From AC-37 sp034663685 (GTDB taxonomy: Bacteria; Actinomycetota; Thermoleophilia; Solirubrobacterales; Thermoleophilaceae): a DNA stretch of 22,541 nt. A program made the translations under genes and the position numbers. The stretch is taken from contig JAXDJC010000044.1 of NCBI GenBank assembly GCA_034663685.1, positions 1 to 22,541 of the forward strand, given 5' to 3'. Positions 14,857 through 22,021 of the stretch are shown in pieces; position 1 is the stretch's first letter; every line of letters starts with the position of its first letter. Below the pieces are notes generated by a model. That model saw only the letters and a list, made by a program, of their open reading frames with translations. It had not been told where the DNA came from and did not search any database.

Positions 14857-16313
14857 GGCACTCCGGCCAGCCGGGCGGCGGCGCGGTCGCCGCGCCCGCC
14901 GCGTTTCGAGATCGAGTGCAGGACGTCGGGCTGTAGGGCCCGCAGGCGGCGCGCGAGGCGCACGGGGTAGAGGCGGTCGGAGGCCCCCCCGGGCAGCACC
15001 TCCATCGACACCCCACTGCGCTGGATCGCCGCAGCGAACGGCCCGTCGGCGCCCAGCAGCATGTGCACGTCGGCGTCGTGCACGGCCCCGGCCATCGCCA
15101 CCGCCTCCTCGGCTCCCATCGAGTCGCCGGGAGAGCGGTCCACGTAGACCACCCGCCGGCGGCGGGTGGAGGGTGCGAGGGCGCGCGCATAGAGATCGCG
15201 GTGGCTCTGGATCATGCGTTCGGGAGTGAACAGCTCCGCGTGCTCGCGGCAGCGCTCGGGCCCCGGGAGCGGCCGGGTGCCGTCGAACGCGGCATCGAGC
15301 CGCTCGGCGAGTGCGCCGGGATCGCCCGCCGGCACAACCAGGTCGTCGCCGAGCCCCAGCACAGCCTCGGGCAGGCCGCCGGTATCGCTCACCACCACGG
15401 GCGTGCCGCACGCGAGCGCCTCGATCGCCACCAGGCCGAAGCCCTCGAGCGCCGTGGACGGGACCACGCACAGGTCGGCAGCGCGGTAGACGTCCGCGAG
15501 GTCGGCGTCCGGCACCGAGCCGAGGAAGCGCACCCGCGCCGCCACGCCCAGCTCGCGCGCGAGCGCCTCGAGGCGAGGGCGGTCGGGGCCGCGGCCGGCG
15601 AGCAGCAGCAGGGCCTCGTGGCCGGCCAGGCGCGACCAGGCGCGGATCGCGTCGTCCAGCCCCATGCGCGGCGTGAGCCGCCGGACGCTCACGGCGACCG
15701 GCACGCCGGCGGCGATCCCGAGCCGCTCGCGCGCCTCCGCCCGCCCGCCAGGCGTGAACTGCTCGAGGTTCACGGCGGGCGGCACGATCTCGAAGTTCCA
15801 GGGCAGGACCCCGTAGCGCTCGACCAGGAGCCGCCGGAACGCGAAGGTGTGCACGACGTGGCGCTCGCCGCGGCGGTAGACCGCCCGCTCAAGGGCGCGC
15901 TTGGCCCGCAACCGCAGCGAGCGCTGCCCACCCTGCAGCGCGCTCTCGTCCGCCCACGGGCCGTGGAAGTGCACGACAAGCGGGCTGCCGCCGAGGCGCG
16001 CGCCGAGCGCGCCGGCCACCCCGTAGAGCGCGAAGTGAACGTCCACCACGTCGGTCCGCGAGCGCAGGCGAATTGCCACTGCCAGCATGCGCCCGAGCCT
16101 CAGCGCCAGCGGCCCGAACGGCACCTCCACGAGCCCGGGCGCCGGGTCCGACACGGGGCCCACCACCAGCGCCCTTGGCTCGACCCCCGCCTCCGCCAGC
16201 CCGAGGAACAGGACGCGAAAGGTGCGGTTCAGCCCGCCCGCCGTGTCCGGGAACCACTCCGCGCCGACCAGCAGCGGTCGCGGGTCCCCCTGACCACTCG
16301 TCCGGCCGCTCAA
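14838..16313 (-). CDS. Family 4 glycosyltransferase fused to a second, truncated GT4 N-domain
   Basis: A 491-residue protein. Residues 13-380 make a full GT-B enzyme: AEWFPDTAGGLNRTF (18-32), VVHFHGPWADES (113-124), VSVRRLTPRMGLDDAI (208-223), and E-x7-E in LEGFGLVAIEAL (289-300, Glu290 and Glu298). Residues 387-487 then start a new Rossmann half-domain (VVYVDRSPGD, GAEEAVAMAGAV, QPDVLHSISKRGG, RLAGVP) that ends where a GT4 N-domain would normally continue; the last residues CASSS come from reading the next gene's start in another frame. The start is taken as TTG 16313-16311 because the divergent gene begins at 16356, no ATG or GTG fits, and a TAAACT lies ten bases upstream. Average GT4 length is about 370-400, so the tail is extra. 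It is either a vestige or a real fusion. Confidence 0.82.
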   Translation of the reverse strand: MSGRTSGQGDPRPLLVGAEWFPDTAGGLNRTFRVLFLGLAEAGVEPRALVVGPVSDPAPGLVEVPFGPLALRLGRMLAVAIRLRSRTDVVDVHFALYGVAGALGARLGGSPLVVHFHGPWADESALQGGQRSLRLRAKRALERAVYRRGERHVVHTFAFRRLLVERYGVLPWNFEIVPPAVNLEQFTPGGRAEARERLGIAAGVPVAVSVRRLTPRMGLDDAIRAWSRLAGHEALLLLAGRGPDRPRLEALARELGVAARVRFLGSVPDADLADVYRAADLCVVPSTALEGFGLVAIEALACGTPVVVSDTGGLPEAVLGLGDDLVVPAGDPGALAERLDAAFDGTRPLPGPERCREHAELFTPERMIQSHRDLYARALAPSTRRRRVVYVDRSPGDSMGAEEAVAMAGAVHDADVHMLLGADGPFAAAIQRSGVSMEVLPGGASDRLYPVRLARRLRALQPDVLHSISKRGGRGDRAAARLAGVPCASSS

Positions 16314-16323
16314 GGTGCGCGGC

Positions 16324-16329
16324 AGTTTA
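16324..16329 (-). promoter_or_regulatory. -10 element before the GT4 fusion gene
   Basis: On the minus strand TAAACT ends ten bases before the TTG start at 16313, with no ribosome binding site in between. Its expected -35 position would lie beyond the opposite-strand -10 at 16340-16345, so the two promoters overlap. Confidence 0.45.
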
Positions 16330-16339
16330 TCCCTGGCAC

Positions 16340-16345
16340 TAGGGT
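16340..16345 (+). promoter_or_regulatory. -10 element before the WaaE-like GT2
   Basis: TAGGGT (TAnnnT) ends ten bases before the ATG at 16356; no Shine-Dalgarno sequence is present. The region is one of the few A/T-bearing patches between two G/C-rich genes. No -35 is recognisable. Confidence 0.48.
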
Positions 16346-16355
16346 GCGGCCCCGC

Positions 16356-17192
16356 ATGGAGCGGGCACGAGCAGGCGCGAACGGACTCACCCCGCTGTCG
16401 GTGATCGTCCTGACCAAGAACGAGGAGGCGCTGATCGAGCGTTGCATCCGCAGCGTCGACTTCGCCGCCGAGTTCGTGGTGGTCGACTGCGGCAGCACCG
16501 ACCGCACGCGCGAGGTTGCGGCGGCCGCCGGCGCGAAGGTGGTGGAGCAGGACTGGCTCGGCTGGTCGGCCCAGCGCAACGCCGGCGCGGCGGCCGCTTC
16601 CAACGACTGGGTCTTCTGCCTCGAGGCCGACGAGGTGGTGAGCGCGCGGCTGGCGAAGTCCATCCGCAGGGTGCTGTCCGGGCCGATGGACCCTCGCGAC
16701 GGATACACGCTCGACCGCCGCGACGACCTGCTCGGCGCGCTCCTGCCGAACGAGCACCGCCCCGCCAACCGGCGCACGTTCGTGCGCGTGTACAACCGGA
16801 CCGAGAGCGCCTGGAACACCGACGACCTCGTGCACGAGAAGGTGATGTTGCCGGGGAATGCGATCCCGCTCGAAGGCGTGCTGGTGCACTGGCGCGGCAG
16901 CGACATCGACGAGATCGTGGACACGCTGAACCGCTACGCCACGATCGAGTCCAAGGCGCGCGACGCGCAGGGGGTCCGCTCCACGCCGGCGCGGATCCTC
17001 GCGCGCCCGGTGCTGCGCTTTCTCTGGTGCTACCTGTGGAAGGGCGGCTGGCGCCTGGGCACACGGGGCCTGATCTGGTCGATGCTGCGCGCCACGGCCG
17101 AGTGGGTCCGCTGGGTGAAGCTGTGGGAGCGCCAGAGCGCCCCTGCCGACCACTCGGACCCGCCGGACGAGGTGCTGGGCCGCGGCGCCTGA
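16356..17192 (+). CDS. WaaE-like family 2 glycosyltransferase
   Basis: A 278-residue GT-A enzyme resembling the WaaE/KdtX group. It shows LSVIVLTKNEEALIERCI (14-31), VVVDCGSTDRT (41-51), the lysine-containing GAKVVEQDWLGWSAQRN (59-75), and FCLEADEVV (87-95), where the usual D-x-D reads as Glu-Ala-Asp-Glu. The later VHWRG (177-181) and the basic, aromatic RFLWCYLWKGGWRLGTRG region near 212-230 are also typical and may sit on the membrane face. The ATG at 16356 follows a -10-like TAGGGT with no leader. It stands alone between divergent and convergent neighbours. WaaE enzymes transfer glucose to lipopolysaccharide core; in a Gram-positive context the acceptor must be another glycolipid or chain. 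Confidence 0.88.
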   Translation: MERARAGANGLTPLSVIVLTKNEEALIERCIRSVDFAAEFVVVDCGSTDRTREVAAAAGAKVVEQDWLGWSAQRNAGAAAASNDWVFCLEADEVVSARLAKSIRRVLSGPMDPRDGYTLDRRDDLLGALLPNEHRPANRRTFVRVYNRTESAWNTDDLVHEKVMLPGNAIPLEGVLVHWRGSDIDEIVDTLNRYATIESKARDAQGVRSTPARILARPVLRFLWCYLWKGGWRLGTRGLIWSMLRATAEWVRWVKLWERQSAPADHSDPPDEVLGRGA

Positions 17193-17207
17193 GCCGGACG
17201 CCCTGAC

Positions 17208-18338
17208 TCAGGCGGCCGCTGGCAGCGAGGCGATCAGCTTGTCGGCGGCCGACAGCGCCTGCCCCACCACCTGGTCCATGTTCAGGTACTGGTAGCGGGC
17301 CAGCCGGCCCACGAACGTGACGTTCGGAAGCTCCGTCCCGAGCGCCTCGTAGCGCCGGTAGAGCGCGCGGGTCTCGTCGTTGGGGATCGGGTAGTAGGGG
17401 TCGCCCTCCGCCCGTGGGTACTCCACGGCGAGCGTGGAGAACTCGTGACGCGCCTGGCCGGTCATCCGCCTGAACTCGGTCACGCGGGTGTACGGGACCT
17501 CCTCGCTCGGCTCGTTCACCGTGGTGGCCTCCTGCGCATAGCCCAGGTCTGGCGTGGCCTCCGTGCGCAGGTCGAACTCGAGCGACCGGTACGGCAGCTT
17601 CCCGAAGCGGTGCCCGAAGAAGCCGTCGATCGGGCCGGTGTAGACGAGCCGGTCGTGGCCGATCTCGTCCTTCACATCCCAGTAGTCGGTCTCGAGCCGC
17701 ACGTCGATCAGCGGGTGGTCGAGGATGCGCCGGAACATCGCCGTGTAGCCGCCGGCCGGCATCTTCTGGAACGCGTCGCCGAAGTAGCGGTCGTCCGCAT
17801 CGGTGCGGATCGGGATGCGCGCGCACACCGAGGCGTGCAGCTCCGATGGGTCGCGCTGCCACTGCTTGCGCGTGTAGCCGCGGAAGAACTTCTCGTACAG
17901 CTCGCGGCCCACCTTGGCCACCACCACGTCCTCGCTCGTGCGCACGTGCTCGACCGGCTCCGCACGGCTCTGCATGAAGCTCTCGACCTCCTCGTCGGTC
18001 GCGAGCGAGAGCCCGTACAGCTCGTTGATCGTTGTGCGGTTGATCGGCATCGGCACGAGCTTGCCGTCGACCCGCGCCAGCACCCGGTGCTCGTATGGCA
18101 TCCACTCGGTGAACGCCGACAGGTACTCCACGACCTTCTCCGAGTTCGTGTGGAAGATGTGCGGCCCGTACGCGTGCACGAGCACGCCGTGGTCGTCGCG
18201 GTAGTCGTACGCGTTGCCGGCGATGTGGTCGCGCCGGTCGATCACCAGCACGCGCTGGCCGGAGCGAATCGCCAGCTCGCGCGCCATCACCGATCCCGCG
18301 TAGCCGGCACCGACCACGAGGGTGTCGTACGCGTCCAT
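17208..18338 (-). CDS. glf: UDP-galactopyranose mutase
   Basis: A 376-residue flavoprotein that interconverts UDP-galactopyranose and UDP-galactofuranose in the cytoplasm, giving the donor for galactofuranosyltransferases. It has the FAD-binding LVVGAGYAGSVMARELA (7-23), the family signature HIAGNAYDY (38-46), YGPHIFHTNSEKV (57-69), and the active-site region FRGYTRKQW that follows YEKFF. SLEFDLR and the C-terminal NVTFVGRLARYQYLNMDQ, with substrate-contacting Arg and Tyr residues and the FAD-binding GR, are present. Length is normal for the family. I take the ATG at 18338, eight bases after TATAAG, rather than the GTG at 18347. Of all genes here this is the surest, and it says the polymer probably contains galactofuranose. 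Confidence 0.97.
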   Translation of the reverse strand: MDAYDTLVVGAGYAGSVMARELAIRSGQRVLVIDRRDHIAGNAYDYRDDHGVLVHAYGPHIFHTNSEKVVEYLSAFTEWMPYEHRVLARVDGKLVPMPINRTTINELYGLSLATDEEVESFMQSRAEPVEHVRTSEDVVVAKVGRELYEKFFRGYTRKQWQRDPSELHASVCARIPIRTDADDRYFGDAFQKMPAGGYTAMFRRILDHPLIDVRLETDYWDVKDEIGHDRLVYTGPIDGFFGHRFGKLPYRSLEFDLRTEATPDLGYAQEATTVNEPSEEVPYTRVTEFRRMTGQARHEFSTLAVEYPRAEGDPYYPIPNDETRALYRRYEALGTELPNVTFVGRLARYQYLNMDQVVGQALSAADKLIASLPAAA

Positions 18339-18346
18339 GCCGCCCA

Positions 18347-18352
18347 CTTATA
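18347..18352 (-). promoter_or_regulatory. -10 element before glf
   Basis: On the minus strand TATAAG, five of six to the -10 consensus, ends eight bases before the ATG at 18338. There is no ribosome binding site, which supports a leaderless mRNA and argues against the upstream GTG at 18347, which begins inside this hexamer. Confidence 0.5.
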
Positions 18353-18390
18353 CCGGCACTCCGCCGCTGCGTGCCCCACCTCGCACTGGG

Positions 18391-18396
18391 TAGATT
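18391..18396 (+). promoter_or_regulatory. -10 element before the methyltransferase
   Basis: TAGATT (TAnnnT) ends ten bases before the GTG at 18407. The expected -35 positions of this promoter and of the glf promoter fall on the same bases (about 18368-18375), so polymerase could hardly sit on both at once. Confidence 0.5.
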
Positions 18397-18406
18397 GCAG
18401 CGCCCG

Positions 18407-19162
18407 GTGATCACCGCCAGCCTCGAGAAACTGGAGCGCGAGCTTCCCGACGACGCCCTCGTGCTCGATGTCGGCGGCTACATCAGGCCGTGGTCGCGGG
18501 CCGACTGGGTGATCGACATCATGCCCTACGACGGGCGCGGCCCCCACGGGCGCGATGGCTCGGGACCCGAGCGCTTCAGCGCCGACACCTGGGTGCAGCG
18601 CGACATCTGCGCGCCCGAGCCGTGGCCGTTCGAGGACGACCAGTTCGACTTCGTGACCTGCTCGCAGACGCTCGAGGACATCCGCGATCCGGTCGGCGTG
18701 TGCGCGGAGCTCAACCGCGTGGCCAAGGCCGGCTACGTGGAGGTTCCGTCGCGCTGGGTCGAGCACAGCTGGGGCATCCAGGGACCGTGGGTCGGGTGGG
18801 CCCACCACCACTGGTTCTGCGACGTCAAGCCGGGCGGCATCGAGTTCGTCTTCAAGCACCACGTGGTGCACGCCCGTCGCTCGAACTACTTCCCCGACGA
18901 GTTCCACCTCAGCCTGTCGGAGGAGGACCGCGTGCAGCAGCTCTGGTGGGAGGGCAGCTTCCGCTACGAGGAGCGGCCGATCCTCGACATCTACGGGCTC
19001 GACCAGTACCTCGCGGAGTTCGTTCGGGACAACTACCCCGAACACGGAGCCGCGATCGGCGATCGCGTCCTGACCCGCGCCGGCACCGCCATGCGCGAGC
19101 TCGGCATGAAGCTCGAGAGCCGCGGGCGGCGGCAGGCCAGGGAGCGCTCCGGCAGGAGGTGA
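18407..19162 (+). CDS. Class I SAM-dependent methyltransferase
   Basis: A 251-residue protein whose SAM-binding motif I is LVLDVGGYIRPW (18-29), followed by ADWVIDIMPYDG (32-43) in the motif II position and WPFEDDQFDFVTCSQTLED (73-91), the usual acidic motif before strand 4 of Methyltransf_11-type enzymes. The second half is rich in Trp and His (for example WVGWAHHHWFCDVKPGG) and is not typical, so it may shape the substrate site. I prefer the GTG at 18407, because it follows a -10-like TAGATT; a longer reading from 18371 adds twelve residues. It is coupled by GTGA to the next GT4, so methylation of a sugar residue or carrier-linked chain is a reasonable guess. Confidence 0.76.
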   Translation: MITASLEKLERELPDDALVLDVGGYIRPWSRADWVIDIMPYDGRGPHGRDGSGPERFSADTWVQRDICAPEPWPFEDDQFDFVTCSQTLEDIRDPVGVCAELNRVAKAGYVEVPSRWVEHSWGIQGPWVGWAHHHWFCDVKPGGIEFVFKHHVVHARRSNYFPDEFHLSLSEEDRVQQLWWEGSFRYEERPILDIYGLDQYLAEFVRDNYPEHGAAIGDRVLTRAGTAMRELGMKLESRGRRQARERSGRR

Positions 19163-20304
19163 AGGTTCTCCTGAGCTGCGCCGGGCTCGATCACGCCCGG
19201 CGTGGATTCGAGTCCTTCGCGCGCGCCTGCTTCGAGGCCCTGAGGGACGACCCGGCGCTCGAGCTCGAGCTGGTCAAGGGCTCCGGCCCGCGGGGGCCGA
19301 GCGAGCGCAGCGTGCCCACGCTCAGCCGCGACTCCCGCACCGCCCGGCTGGTCGCCCGCGCGAGCGGCCGGGAGCCGTTCATCGTGGAGCACGCGGCGCA
19401 CGGGCTGGCCCTTGTCCCGCTCGTCCGCGCTCGTCGGCCCGACGTGGTCTACCTCAGCGAGTGGCACGTGGGCCGGGTGCTCGCGGGGTGGCGCCGCGCG
19501 AGCGGGCAACGCTTCGCCATCGTGCTGAACAACGGCAGCTCGTCCACACCGCCGTACGACCACTTCGACCTCGTCCAGCACCTGACCCCGGGCGCCTACG
19601 AGTGGGCGGTCGACCGCGGCGCCGACCCCGAGCGCAGCGCGGTGCTGCCGTACGGGTTCGACATCCGGGCTGAGCTCGACCGCCCCTGGGGCGACGACCG
19701 GCGGGCGCTGCGCGAGCGGCTCGGCCTGCCGGCCGACCGGCGGATCGTGATCAGCGTGGCGGCGCTCAACCGCCAGAAGCGCATCGACTACCTGGTCGAG
19801 GAGGTGGCGGCGCTGCCCGAGCCGCGGCCGTTCCTGCTCCTGCTCGGCCAGGTCGAGGAGGAGACGCCGCCGCTGCGGGCGCTGGCGGAGGAGCGGCTCG
19901 GGGCGGACGGGCACGACGTGCGCACCGTCGCGCAGAGCGACGTCCGGCAGTTCCTCGACGCGAGCGATGTGTTCGTGCTCTGCTCGCTCTGGGAGGCGCT
20001 GCCGCTAGCGCTGGTCGAGGCGATGGGCCGCGGGCTGCCCGCGATCGCGCACCGGCACCCGGTGATGCTCTACGCACTGGGCGACCGCGGCCGCGCCGGT
20101 GACCTCGAGCGCCCGGGCGAGCTGCGCGAGCTGCTGGCCGCGATCGGCGACGACGAGCTGGCCCCGGAGCGGGCGGCCGAACGGCACCGCTCGACCTACG
20201 AGCAGTTCAGCTGGGACGTGCTGCGGCCGCAGTACGTGGAGCTCTTCCGCCGCGCGGCGGCGCTACCGCACCGCCACCGCGTGCACCGTCATCCCGAGCA
20301 GTGA
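19159..20304 (+). CDS. Family 4 glycosyltransferase
   Basis: A 381-residue GT-B enzyme. The N-terminal domain is unusual, reading VLLSCAGLDHARRGFESFA (3-21), then PDVVYLSEWHVGRVL (94-108) and FAIVLNNGSSSTPPYDHFD (119-137), in which the usual acceptor-site His segment is replaced by NNGSS. The C-terminal domain is standard: VISVAALNRQKRIDYLVE (198-215), and E-x7-E in WEALPLALVEAM (278-289, Glu279 and Glu287). The GTG start overlaps the methyltransferase stop, with AGGAG directly before it. Its last 42 bp overlap the convergent methyltransferase gene. The C-terminal His/Arg-rich tail (about 370-381) is encoded in that overlap. Confidence 0.85.
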   Translation: MKVLLSCAGLDHARRGFESFARACFEALRDDPALELELVKGSGPRGPSERSVPTLSRDSRTARLVARASGREPFIVEHAAHGLALVPLVRARRPDVVYLSEWHVGRVLAGWRRASGQRFAIVLNNGSSSTPPYDHFDLVQHLTPGAYEWAVDRGADPERSAVLPYGFDIRAELDRPWGDDRRALRERLGLPADRRIVISVAALNRQKRIDYLVEEVAALPEPRPFLLLLGQVEEETPPLRALAEERLGADGHDVRTVAQSDVRQFLDASDVFVLCSLWEALPLALVEAMGRGLPAIAHRHPVMLYALGDRGRAGDLERPGELRELLAAIGDDELAPERAAERHRSTYEQFSWDVLRPQYVELFRRAAALPHRHRVHRHPEQ

Positions 20305-20970
20305 CGGGAAGCGGCGCTCCATCGCGCGGTAGGCGTCGCTCGTGCCGAAGTCCGTCGGCCGCGTGGTCAGGTGGTCGAGCAGGCAGCCGCCGCTCGCGCC
20401 CGCCTCCACGTGCGAGAAACCGGCCCGCTCGAGCATGCGCTCGAGGCTGGCGATGGTGAAGAAGCGGATGTGCGGGTCGCGCCAGGGCTGGTCGACCGCC
20501 ATCCAGTCGCCGGCAGGGTTCCAGATGCCCATGGCCGAGTTGAGCCGCATGCGCCAGTAGATCGCGTTCGGCACGGAGGCGATCAGGCGGCCGCCGGGGC
20601 GCAGCACGCGCCGGATCTCCGCCACGGCGTCGTGGGGCGCGAAGAGGTGCTCCAACACCTCCACGCAGATCGCCGCGTCGAAGCTCTCGTCCTCGAACGG
20701 GAGCTCCGACGCATCCGGCACCACCTCGGCCTCGATGCCCGCCTCGCGCGCCTGAGCGACCGCGGTCGCCGACACGTCGACGCCCACGTAGCGGCCCGCC
20801 GGCGGCGCCACGAACTGCGCGTACGTCCGTCCCGCCCCGCAGCCCACGTCCAGCCACTCGAGGCCGGGCTCGACGTTGGCCCGGAGCACGCCCTCGAGCT
20901 CCGGCGGGAGCGGGAAGTCCTGCTCGAGGTCGCTCCAGTAGCGGTCGTAGTAGCTGCGCACGGAGGACAT
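20263..20970 (-). CDS. Class I SAM-dependent methyltransferase (Methyltransf_11/UbiE type)
   Basis: A 235-residue protein with the full set of class I motifs: LEWLDVGCGAGRTY (37-50, motif I), YVGVDVSATAVAQA (61-74, SAM ribose acidic residue Asp65), ELPFEDESFDAAICVEVLEH (89-108) and LRPGGRLIASVPN (123-135). The start is taken as the ATG at 20970-20968; an in-frame GTG at 20997 would add nine residues, and a TACGGT lies between them. It is a monocistronic gene between a convergent GT4 and a divergent sulfotransferase. It could methylate a sugar or be a general small-molecule methyltransferase; context favours the polysaccharide. Confidence 0.83.
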   Translation of the reverse strand: MSSVRSYYDRYWSDLEQDFPLPPELEGVLRANVEPGLEWLDVGCGAGRTYAQFVAPPAGRYVGVDVSATAVAQAREAGIEAEVVPDASELPFEDESFDAAICVEVLEHLFAPHDAVAEIRRVLRPGGRLIASVPNAIYWRMRLNSAMGIWNPAGDWMAVDQPWRDPHIRFFTIASLERMLERAGFSHVEAGASGGCLLDHLTTRPTDFGTSDAYRAMERRFPSLLGMTVHAVAVR

Positions 20971-20982
20971 CTGCGGCCCGGC

Positions 20983-20988
20983 ACCGTA
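20983..20988 (-). promoter_or_regulatory. Possible -10 before the methyltransferase
   Basis: On the minus strand TACGGT (TAnnnT) ends 12 bases before the ATG at 20970, the same spacing as at the GMC oxidoreductase. It is richer in G/C than the others and less convincing. Confidence 0.33.
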
Positions 20989-20999
20989 GCGCGGCACGG

Positions 21000-21005
21000 C
21001 ATACT
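21000..21005 (+). promoter_or_regulatory. Possible -10 before the sulfotransferase
   Basis: CATACT, four of six to the -10 consensus, ends six bases before the GTG at 21012. It resembles the GATACT before the aldo/keto reductase. The overlapping opposite-strand element would again make a shared divergent promoter. Confidence 0.28.
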
Positions 21006-21011
21006 CCGCGC

Positions 21012-22016
21012 GTGCTCTACGGGCGCATGAGGCGACGGGAGCCGGCGTGGCGACGTGCGCCCATGTGGGTCCCCGCCCCTCAATCCGCGCTCGGGCCCCT
21101 CGAGGCCGGGCTCAGCCCGGACGAGCTCCGGATGCCCGAGGCGCTCGGCGGCCTGGAGGTGCCGCCCGTGTTCGTCGCGGGCAGCGCGCGCTCGGGCACC
21201 ACGTTCACGCTCGACGTCTTCGGCCAGCACCCAGAGGTCTGCACGCTCTTCGAGACGTGGCTCTTCACCCAGACGCACGGGCTGACGAGCATCTTCGCGC
21301 AGCGCGAGTGGGACCCGCTCGTGAGCCGGAGCGCGTGGGAGCGAGCCGCGGTGCAGCCCGCCGCGGTCCAGCTGCTGTCCTACCGGGAGATGGTGGGCGA
21401 GCTCGGCGACCTGGTGGCGACCTGGCTCATGCGCGCCGTCCGCCAGGAGCACCGCTTCCTCGTCCTGAAGGAGCCGCTGGACGTGCATGCGGCGGCCATC
21501 ATGTTCCCCGAGGCGCGGTTCGTCCACGTGATCCGCGACGGGCGCGACGTGGCCCTCTCGATGCGCAGGGCGTCGGAGTCGTGGAACACCTCGATGGGCG
21601 TCGGCCTGCCGATGAGCTGGCGCGCGGAGGCGTGGCGGCGCCAGGTGGAGAACGTGACAGCTCACCGCGAGTACCTCGGCAGCCGCTACCTGGAGATCCG
21701 CTTCGAGGACCTGAGGGCCGACGTGGTGGCCACCGCACGGACCCTGTTCGACTTCGCCGGCATCCCATACGACGACCGCGTGCTCGAGCTCGTTCGGGCC
21801 GGCACCGAGCTGTCGAGCTACAGCGAGACGGCCCGGCTGAGCGGGTTCCGCGGAGCCGGCGCGATCGGCGCGTGGCGCGAGCAGTTCTCCCGGCGCGACG
21901 CGATCGGCTTCAACCGCGCCGCCGGGGACCTGCTGGTCGAGCTCGGTTACGAGCGCGACAGGAGCTGGTGGCGCGAGCTCCTGCCGGCCGCGTTCCAGTC
22001 CCGAACGGTCGGGTAG
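21012..22016 (+). CDS. PAPS-dependent sulfotransferase
   Basis: A 334-residue protein of the bacterial sulfotransferase family (Sulfotransfer_3 type). The 5'-phosphosulfate loop is VAGSARSGTTFTLDVF (55-70) at the end of the first strand, and the 3'-phosphate contact is VHVIRDGRDVALSMR (171-185, Arg175 and Ser183). KEPLDVH (153-159) fits the segment before the substrate loop, and the IRFEDLRAD stretch later is common in the family. It would transfer sulfate from PAPS to a hydroxyl of a sugar, lipid or protein in the cytoplasm. The GTG at 21012 is a tentative start; ATG codons at 21027 and 21063 also keep the domain whole. The flippase gene follows after five bases, so sulfation before export is plausible. 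Confidence 0.86.
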   Translation: MLYGRMRRREPAWRRAPMWVPAPQSALGPLEAGLSPDELRMPEALGGLEVPPVFVAGSARSGTTFTLDVFGQHPEVCTLFETWLFTQTHGLTSIFAQREWDPLVSRSAWERAAVQPAAVQLLSYREMVGELGDLVATWLMRAVRQEHRFLVLKEPLDVHAAAIMFPEARFVHVIRDGRDVALSMRRASESWNTSMGVGLPMSWRAEAWRRQVENVTAHREYLGSRYLEIRFEDLRADVVATARTLFDFAGIPYDDRVLELVRAGTELSSYSETARLSGFRGAGAIGAWREQFSRRDAIGFNRAAGDLLVELGYERDRSWWRELLPAAFQSRTVG

Positions 22017-22021
22017 GCCCG

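Noticed and set aside
17193..17215. CCTGACTCAGG palindrome as a bidirectional terminator between the GT2 and glf
   Set aside because: Arms are only 4-5 bp with almost no loop and no T-run on either strand.
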